A DNA stretch of 7,201 nucleotides, taken from contig JAAFHN010000126.1 of assembly GCA_013298415.1 (NCBI GenBank), forward strand, positions 1 to 7,201, read 5' to 3'. Origin of the DNA: Comamonadaceae bacterium (GTDB lineage Bacteria; Pseudomonadota; Gammaproteobacteria; Burkholderiales; Burkholderiaceae_C). The position numbers and the translations under genes are program-made. The notes under the pieces were generated by a model. That model was not told where the DNA came from. It did not search any database and saw nothing but the letters and a program-made list of their open reading frames with translations. Positions 1 to 4,614 of the stretch are shown in pieces (within the stretch, counting starts at the first letter, position 1; each line of letters starts with the position of its first letter).

Positions 1-246
1 CTTTTTGAAGTGAATGAAGCCTTTGCCGCTGTGCCCATGCGCTTCATGCAAGAGCTGGGCGTGCCACATGAGAAGGTGAATGTGAACGGCGGCGCGATTG
101 CCTTGGGCCACCCGCTGGGCGCCACTGGCGCGATGATCCTGGGTACGCTGATTGACGAGCTTCACCGCCAAAACAAGCGCTACGGCCTGGCCACGCTGTG
201 CGTGGGCGGAGGCATGGGCATCGCGACGATTGTGGAGCGGGTTTGA
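1..246 (+). CDS. acetyl-CoA C-acyltransferase (thiolase), C-terminal fragment
   Basis: This is the 3' end of a thiolase cut by the left window edge; 81 residues are visible and the frame is open from base 1. Thiolases cleave 3-ketoacyl-CoA with CoA to give acetyl-CoA and a shortened acyl-CoA, the last step of beta-oxidation, or catalyse the reverse condensation. Visible family signatures are EVNEAFA (residues 3-9), the NGGAIALGHPLGATGA block containing the catalytic histidine (His37 of the fragment), and the C-terminal CVGGGMG loop with the catalytic cysteine (Cys67 of the fragment), followed by a normal short tail. The nucleophilic N-terminal cysteine lies outside the window. A FadJ-like gene follows on the same strand 221 bp downstream, the usual pairing of beta and alpha activities. 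Substrate length preference (FadA/FadI type or short-chain type) cannot be decided from this fragment. Confidence 0.96.
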   Translation, partial: LFEVNEAFAAVPMRFMQELGVPHEKVNVNGGAIALGHPLGATGAMILGTLIDELHRQNKRYGLATLCVGGGMGIATIVERV

Positions 247-278
247 AGGCCATTTTTTTGAATTTTTAGAGCCATCCA

Positions 279-409
279 GCCTGATTAGGACCATGCCTCA
301 GATAGAAACCCGTTCGCCCTGAGCTTGGTCGTTGGGCATCGCCAGGGGCTTCGACAGGCTCAGCCCGAACGGACGGGTTGGCGCATCTGAGGTTTGGTCT
401 TAGTCAGGC
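279..409. repeat. 131-bp nested imperfect palindrome between thiolase and fadJ-like gene
   Basis: The outer arms 279-303 and 385-409 match as reverse complements at 21 of 25 positions; three of the four mismatches become G-U pairs in RNA. Inside them, 307-316 pairs with 366-379 (with a 4-nt bulge at 370-373), and 319-331 pairs with 352-363 apart from one bulged base. The loop is about 332-351. The inner arms are two inverted copies of the interspersed repeat with core CCGTTCGGGCTGAG; the left copy is diverged. Transcribed in either direction this would form one long hairpin. It could be a mobile non-autonomous palindromic element, a transcript-processing or stabilising structure, or an attenuator; no U-run follows, so a simple intrinsic terminator is not supported. 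The rest of the 247-467 spacer is AT-rich (about 430-467) with no promoter I can defend. Confidence 0.8.
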
Positions 410-467
410 CGTTTAGCACCTCTGTCCAAGTGTTTAAATGCTTTCTCGCTATCAATTTTGAATTTCT

Positions 468-2642
468 ATGAAAACCATCCGTTACGAGCGCCTTGACACA
501 CCGAACGGCGCAGTCGGCATCGTCACCTTCGACGAGCCCAACTCGCCGGTGAACACCATGTGCATCGATTGGCAGACCGACATGGCTGCGCTGGCCGATG
601 CTTGTGCTGCGGATGCCGCGCAAGTGATCGGCTACTTGCTCACCTCCACGAAAAGCACCTTTTTTGCTGGCGCGGATTTAAAAGGCGTGATGCGGCTCAA
701 ACCTGAGGATGCACCGCGCTTGTATGACGAAATCGAGCGCCTCAAAAGCCACATGCGGCGGATCGAAACCCTGGGCAAACCAGTGGTGAGCTGCATCAAC
801 GGCAGCGCTTTAGGTGGCGGCTGGGAGGTGGCACTCATCGGCCATCACCGCATCGCGGTGAACAGCGCCAAGATTCAGCTCGGCCTGCCCGAAGTGGGTT
901 TGGGCCTCTTGCCGGGGGCCACTGGTGTGACCAAGATGACCCGCGCCTTGGGCATTTTGGGCGCGCAGCCTTACCTGATGGAGGGCAAGCTCTTCACGCC
1001 TGGCGAAGCACACGAGATGGGCCTGGTGCATGCGCTGGTGGCCGATGCCACCGAGCTGCAAGCAGCGGCGCTCGCGTGGTTGAGCGCCAATGCCACCAAC
1101 CCCCAAGCCGCGCAGCACCCTTGGGACGCGAAGGACTACCGCATCCCCGGCGGCAAACCCTCAAGCCCGAGCATCGCGCAGGGCCTGGCGGTGGCACCCG
1201 CCATGCTGCGCAAGCGAACCCGTGGCCTCATGCCCGCGCCCGAAGCCATCATGGCCTGCATGATCGAAGGCGCGAGCGTGAATGTGGACACGGCATTTCG
1301 CATCGAAAGCCGATACCTCGCAAAGCTCATGGCCGGGCCGAATGCGCGGGCCATGATCAACACGTTTTTCTTCAACATGAATGCGGTGAAAAGCGGTGCA
1401 TCCAGGCCCAAAGACGTGCCGCGCTACAAGCCGCAAAAAGTGGGTCTGCTCGGCGCGGGCATGATGGGCGCAGGCATTGCTTATGCGCAAGCCACGCGCG
1501 GCATTGCCACAGTTTTGAAAGACGTAAGCCAGGAAAAAGCCGAGGCGGGCAAGGCCTACACACAAAAGCTCACCGCCGGCCGTGTGGCCAAAGGCAAGAT
1601 GAATGCGGTGCAGCAAGCCGAGGCGCTGGGCCGCATCACCGCGACTGCCAGTGCCGAAGATTTGCGCGGCTGCGATCTCATCATTGAAGCCGTGTTTGAG
1701 CAGCGCGAACTGAAAGCGAAAGTGACGCAAGAAGCCGAGCCGATGCTGGCTGAGGGTGGCTTCTTCGCGAGCAACACGAGCACGCTGCCGATCAGCGGCT
1801 TGGCCCAAGCAAGCGCCCGGCCTGAGAAATTCATCGGCATCCACTTTTTCAGCCCTGTTGACAAGATGAAGCTGGTGGAAATCATCAAGGGCGAAAAAAC
1901 CGATGCTGAGACGCTTGCGCGGGCTTACGACTATGTGCTCGCTTTGGGCAAGCTGCCCATTGTGGTGAACGACTCCCGGGGTTTCTTTACGAGCCGCACT
2001 TTTGGCACCTTTGTGATGGAAGCCGCTGCCATGCTGGGCGAAGGCGTGCCCGCCGCGATCATTGAAAACGCATGCACATCGGCAGGCATGCCCGTGGGCG
2101 GTTTGGCGGTGTTGGATGAAACCTCGCTGAGTTTGAGCCTGCATGTGCGCGAGCAAACGCGGGCTGACCTCGCTGCTCTGGGCACAACCTATGTGGACAC
2201 ACCAGGCGAGAAGGTGGTGGAGCGCATGGTGGCCGAGTTCAAGCGGGCAGGGCGTGCAGTCGGCGCAGGCTTTTACGACTACCCCGAGGGCGGCAAAAAG
2301 CACTTGTGGAAAGGCTTGGCCGATGCGTTTGCGCCTAAAGCAGGGTTTGAAGAACCCGCCGCATTCGCCGAGCTGCAAGACCGCATCTTGTACCGCCAAG
2401 CGGTGGAAACAGCGCGCTGCTTGCACGAAGGCGTGCTCACCAGCGTTCACGATGCCAACATTGGCAGCATCTTCGGCATCGGCTTTCCCGCGCACACGGG
2501 CGGGGCGCTGCAATTTGTGTACGGCATGGGTGTGGATGCGTTCGCGGCCCGCTCGGCGCAGCTCGCCGCCAAGCATGGCGCTGGCTTTGCCTTGAGCGCG
2601 GAGGTGGTTGAGACCTTGCGTAAGTTCACGCCTGTGTATTGA
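468..2642 (+). CDS. fadJ: FadJ/FadB-type enoyl-CoA hydratase / 3-hydroxyacyl-CoA dehydrogenase (724 aa)
   Basis: This is the bifunctional alpha subunit of fatty acid beta-oxidation, hydrating 2-enoyl-CoA and then oxidising L-3-hydroxyacyl-CoA with NAD+ in the cytoplasm. The N-terminal crotonase domain (about residues 1-200) shows FFAGADLKG (65-73), the oxyanion-hole segment INGSALGGGWEVAL with the expected catalytic Glu120, and GLPEVGLGLLPG with the second Glu142. The NAD-binding Rossmann domain starts near 322 with GAGMMG (329-334) and Asp352 after the second strand. The dehydrogenase active site includes the SNTST segment (435-439), His459 in HFFSP and Glu471. C-terminal dehydrogenase folds run from about 500 to 724. 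In GFFTSR (505-510) a Ser takes the place of the Asn of the usual FVNR motif; I recall this form in many proteobacterial homologues. Length is normal. The ATG has no clear Shine-Dalgarno. The thiolase upstream is the likely partner. FadB versus FadJ assignment is uncertain. Confidence 0.95.
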   Translation: MKTIRYERLDTPNGAVGIVTFDEPNSPVNTMCIDWQTDMAALADACAADAAQVIGYLLTSTKSTFFAGADLKGVMRLKPEDAPRLYDEIERLKSHMRRIETLGKPVVSCINGSALGGGWEVALIGHHRIAVNSAKIQLGLPEVGLGLLPGATGVTKMTRALGILGAQPYLMEGKLFTPGEAHEMGLVHALVADATELQAAALAWLSANATNPQAAQHPWDAKDYRIPGGKPSSPSIAQGLAVAPAMLRKRTRGLMPAPEAIMACMIEGASVNVDTAFRIESRYLAKLMAGPNARAMINTFFFNMNAVKSGASRPKDVPRYKPQKVGLLGAGMMGAGIAYAQATRGIATVLKDVSQEKAEAGKAYTQKLTAGRVAKGKMNAVQQAEALGRITATASAEDLRGCDLIIEAVFEQRELKAKVTQEAEPMLAEGGFFASNTSTLPISGLAQASARPEKFIGIHFFSPVDKMKLVEIIKGEKTDAETLARAYDYVLALGKLPIVVNDSRGFFTSRTFGTFVMEAAAMLGEGVPAAIIENACTSAGMPVGGLAVLDETSLSLSLHVREQTRADLAALGTTYVDTPGEKVVERMVAEFKRAGRAVGAGFYDYPEGGKKHLWKGLADAFAPKAGFEEPAAFAELQDRILYRQAVETARCLHEGVLTSVHDANIGSIFGIGFPAHTGGALQFVYGMGVDAFAARSAQLAAKHGAGFALSAEVVETLRKFTPVY

Positions 2643-2673
2643 GCGCCACCACGATCTGTGGCCAAACAAATCT

Positions 2674-2755
2674 CCGTTCGGGCTGATCCTTCGATACCTC
2701 AGGACAAGGTACGTGCCATATCGAAGCCCACAGCCCAGCCCTTCGATACCTCAGG
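2674..2755. repeat. degenerate interspersed-repeat copies in the fadJ-TTC38 spacer
   Basis: The 134-bp spacer after the fadJ-like gene is largely repeat-derived. At 2674-2686 it carries CCGTTCGGGCTGA, the left half of the interspersed repeat, joined directly to CCTTCGATACCTCAGG at 2688-2703. The same 16 bases recur exactly at 2740-2755, 52 bp further on, where they belong to the arm of the hairpin that reaches into the next gene. The first copy therefore looks like a chimera of the two arm types with the middle lost. No promoter is recognisable here, so co-transcription with the upstream gene is plausible but not shown. Confidence 0.7.
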
Positions 2756-2816
2756 GCGAGCGGGGGAGGTAGCTGGGTGAGTGAACTCATTTCCGTTCGG
2801 GCTGAGCCTGTCGAAG
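2741..2816. repeat. inverted repeat pair enclosing the RBS and start codon of the TTC38-like gene
   Basis: Arm 2741-2763 pairs with arm 2793-2816. CTTCGA (2741-2746) pairs with TCGAAG (2811-2816), CTCAG (2750-2754) with CTGAG (2802-2806), and seven bases at 2757-2763 with 2793-2799, including one G-U pair. Small internal loops (3/4 and 2/2) separate the helices. The loop, about 2764-2792, holds GGAGG and the GTG start codon. The right arm is a full copy of the interspersed repeat and is translated as VRAEPVEA near the start of the downstream protein. Confidence 0.75.
2765..2769 (+). promoter_or_regulatory. Shine-Dalgarno of the TTC38-like gene
   Basis: GGAGG lies 7 nt before the GTG at 2777, which is good spacing and the main reason for choosing that start. 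The alternative GTG at 2781 is in another frame. Both the site and the start codon lie in the loop of the 2741-2816 hairpin, so they stay single-stranded even if the stem forms. Confidence 0.7.
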
Positions 2817-4000
2817 CCCTCACGCTGCTCAACGAAGCCAGAAGAAACCTGCTGCGCTTTCACGGCGACCCACTCGCCCCAGCACTCGCTGCCAAAGCCG
2901 CCGCGCCGGAGATGGCGAGCGTGCCGATCTTTTTGGCATGGCTGTACCTGCTGGGCACTGAAAAGGCGGGGGCTGAGGCCGCGTGTGTGGAATTGGCGGC
3001 TTGCGAAGGCTTGGAGATGAACCCCCAAGAGCAAGCGTTGCAACTAGCAGCCACGCAGCTTGCGCAAGGCCATTGGCACGCCGCGAGCGATGCGCTCCTG
3101 GCCTACAACGCAGGCCACCCGCTCGATGCCACCGCGCTGCAATGGGGCCATCAGATCGACTTTTTCACGGGTGATGCAAGCCGCTTGCTAGAGCGCATTC
3201 AAGCCGCGTGGCCGCATTGGCGCGAAGGGATGGAGGGCTACTCGGCGATGTGCGCGATGCATGCGTTTGGTCTGGAAGAAAGCGGGCAGTATGCAGAGGC
3301 TGAGCGGCTTGGTCGCCAAGCCGTATCGCTCGATCCGCAAGACGGCTGGGCCTGGCACGCTGTTGCGCACGTGATGGAGATGCAAGGCCGCGCCGAAGAA
3401 GGTATCGCCTGGTATGCGTCGGGTGTTGCGCATTGGCACGAAGGCGGCTTGCTTGCCGTTCACAACGCTTGGCACTGGGCACTGTTTCACATCAAGCTGG
3501 GGCAGTTCGATCGCGCGCTGCGCATCTACGACGGGTACTTGATCCCCAAAAGCGCAGATTTCGTGCTGCACCTGATTGATGCCTCATCGCTGCTCTGGCG
3601 CTTACGTTTGCACGATGTGGATGTGGGCCAGCGCTGGGAGCCGCTTGCCGAGCGCTGGGCCAGCCGCGCCGAAGACGGCCACTACGCCTTCAACGACATG
3701 CACGCCATGATGGCCTTCGCGGCAATGGGCCGCGAGCAAGATGCCCAGCGCCTGCTGCAAGCCCAAAGCAAAGCACTCAAGCAAGCCACCGACAACGCCC
3801 ACTTCCTGCGCGCCATCGGCCAAGCCGCCACCCATGCAATGCAAGCCCACGCTTCGGGACATCATCGCGTGGTGATCGACTTGCTAGAACCCAAGCTCAT
3901 CCAAGCCCACCACTTCGGCGGTAGCCATGCGCAAAGGGAAATCTTGACGCTCACATTGCAATCAAGCCAGGCAGCCGTTTCACAGGAGATCGGGAGATAA
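2777..4000 (+). CDS. tetratricopeptide repeat protein of the TTC38-like family (407 aa)
   Basis: This is a soluble all-helical repeat protein resembling the conserved bacterial/eukaryotic TTC38 family, whose biochemical role is unknown. Family-like blocks are LLRFHGDP (25-32), GMEGYSAMCAMHAFGLEE (151-168), a canonical TPR-type pair of helices at about 171-210 (QYAEAERLGRQAVSLDPQDG, then WHAVAHVMEMQGRAEEGI), VHNAWHWALFHIKLGQ (228-243), DASSLLWRL (268-276), FNDMHAMMAFAAMGRE (305-320) and a C-terminal FGGSHAQREIL (380-390). No signal peptide or membrane segment is visible. The GTG start is supported by GGAGG upstream. Residues 7-14 (VRAEPVEA) are encoded by an interspersed repeat rather than by family sequence, and the N-terminus looks short compared with what I recall of relatives, so the repeat may have replaced part of the original 5' end. 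The stop codon lies in the arm of a downstream inverted repeat. Its place between a beta-oxidation enzyme and a thioesterase hints at a link to acyl-CoA metabolism, which is only inference. Confidence 0.88.
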   Translation: MSELISVRAEPVEALTLLNEARRNLLRFHGDPLAPALAAKAAAPEMASVPIFLAWLYLLGTEKAGAEAACVELAACEGLEMNPQEQALQLAATQLAQGHWHAASDALLAYNAGHPLDATALQWGHQIDFFTGDASRLLERIQAAWPHWREGMEGYSAMCAMHAFGLEESGQYAEAERLGRQAVSLDPQDGWAWHAVAHVMEMQGRAEEGIAWYASGVAHWHEGGLLAVHNAWHWALFHIKLGQFDRALRIYDGYLIPKSADFVLHLIDASSLLWRLRLHDVDVGQRWEPLAERWASRAEDGHYAFNDMHAMMAFAAMGREQDAQRLLQAQSKALKQATDNAHFLRAIGQAATHAMQAHASGHHRVVIDLLEPKLIQAHHFGGSHAQREILTLTLQSSQAAVSQEIGR

Positions 4001-4078
4001 GGAGTAGAAGAAGAAGGCCTTTCTGGATTGAAATTCAAAAATCTTCAGGCAGTTCTTCCTTGTCTCCTGATCTCCTGT
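3982..4078. repeat. long inverted repeat between convergent genes, containing the TTC38-like stop codon
   Basis: Bases 3982-4001 and 4059-4078 pair along all 20 positions in RNA (18 Watson-Crick and two G-U), and pairing continues for a few more bases inward (4002-4004 with 4056-4058). The central stretch holds further complementary pieces (GCCT 4017-4020 with AGGC 4047-4050; TTGAAATTCAA around 4028-4038). The arm contains the TAA stop at 3998-4000 and encodes the last residues of the protein. It sits between converging genes and may separate or protect their 3' ends. No U-tract follows in either direction, so it is not a canonical intrinsic terminator. Confidence 0.8.
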
Positions 4079-4098
4079 AAAACTGCCCCCGACCCCGC

Positions 4099-4593
4099 TC
4101 AACTCACGATGTATGCCGCACTGCCCGTGGACAGCAACTTCCCATCCGCAGCCCGAAATTCCATGCGCGTGCTTGCCACCCTTGAGCCCAGCCGCATCAC
4201 TTCGGCATGCAGCGTGAAGTACTCGCCGATGCCGGGGCGCAGGTAGTCAATGCGCAGGTCAATCGTGCCCAAAAACTTGAAGCGATCAAGCCGCTTTTGC
4301 ACCGACTCATCCATGTGCCGCGCACCGATGGCCGCCATCACGGCAAGGCCGCCCATGGCATCCAGGCCCGCAGAAATCACGCCGCCATGAATGCGGTTGT
4401 AGGCATAGTGGCCCACCAGCTCGCGGCGCATGTCGATGCGGGCAGACACAGCCTCAGGCGCGATGTCTACGAGCTTCAAGCCGAGGGTTTGGTTGAAAAT
4501 GATTTTGTTGTGCCAAATGTCGCGCACGCCTTCGATGAATTCGGGTTCAAACTGGATCAGTGTTTCTGCGGGCGTGCTCGTCATGCGCTGCAT
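4099..4593 (-). CDS. PaaI-type hotdog-fold acyl-CoA thioesterase (164 aa)
   Basis: This is a small cytoplasmic thioesterase-family protein that probably hydrolyses an acyl-CoA to free acid and CoA; the substrate is unknown. The hotdog domain covers about residues 30-162. The key helix motif is NRIHGGVISAGLDAMGG (66-82): His69-Gly-Gly and Asp78 have the same nine-residue spacing as the HGG...D catalytic motif of PaaI-type enzymes. Further hotdog strands are GTIDLRIDYLRPG (109-121) and EVMRLGSRVASTRMEFRAADG (131-151), followed by LLSTGSAAYIV. The start is either ATG at 4593 (used here) or the ATG nine bases further in at 4584 (MTSTPAE); neither has a convincing Shine-Dalgarno. The reading frame stays open far upstream, but that extension is antisense to atuA and has no family character. 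The gene diverges from atuA with only 21 bp between start codons and converges on the TTC38-like gene. Confidence 0.93.
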   Translation of the reverse strand: MQRMTSTPAETLIQFEPEFIEGVRDIWHNKIIFNQTLGLKLVDIAPEAVSARIDMRRELVGHYAYNRIHGGVISAGLDAMGGLAVMAAIGARHMDESVQKRLDRFKFLGTIDLRIDYLRPGIGEYFTLHAEVMRLGSRVASTRMEFRAADGKLLSTGSAAYIVS

Positions 4594-4601
4594 TTTGAGT
4601 G

Positions 4602-4607
4602 AAGGAG
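4602..4607 (+). promoter_or_regulatory. Shine-Dalgarno of atuA, deciding its start
   Basis: AAGGAG ends 7 nt before the GTG at 4615, whereas the in-frame TTG at 4609 is only one base away from it. The GTG at 4615 is therefore the better start. The site lies in the 21-bp gap between the divergent thioesterase and atuA start codons. Confidence 0.7.
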
Positions 4608-4614
4608 ATTGCTG

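Noticed and set aside
1161..2669. 502-codon minus-strand open frame
   Set aside because: It lies antisense within the fadJ-like gene, whose motifs are complete; no family signature is seen, and it is a shadow of GC-rich codon use.
3982..4078. Intrinsic bidirectional terminator
   Set aside because: The stem is strong but the loop is long and no U-tract follows in either direction, so it is listed as an inverted repeat only.
4028..4246. 72-codon plus-strand open frame after the TTC38-like gene
   Set aside because: It overlaps the end of the thioesterase gene antisense and has no recognisable motif or good ribosome site.
4609..4614. TTG at 4609 as the atuA start
   Set aside because: It is one base from the Shine-Dalgarno; the GTG at 4615 has proper spacing.
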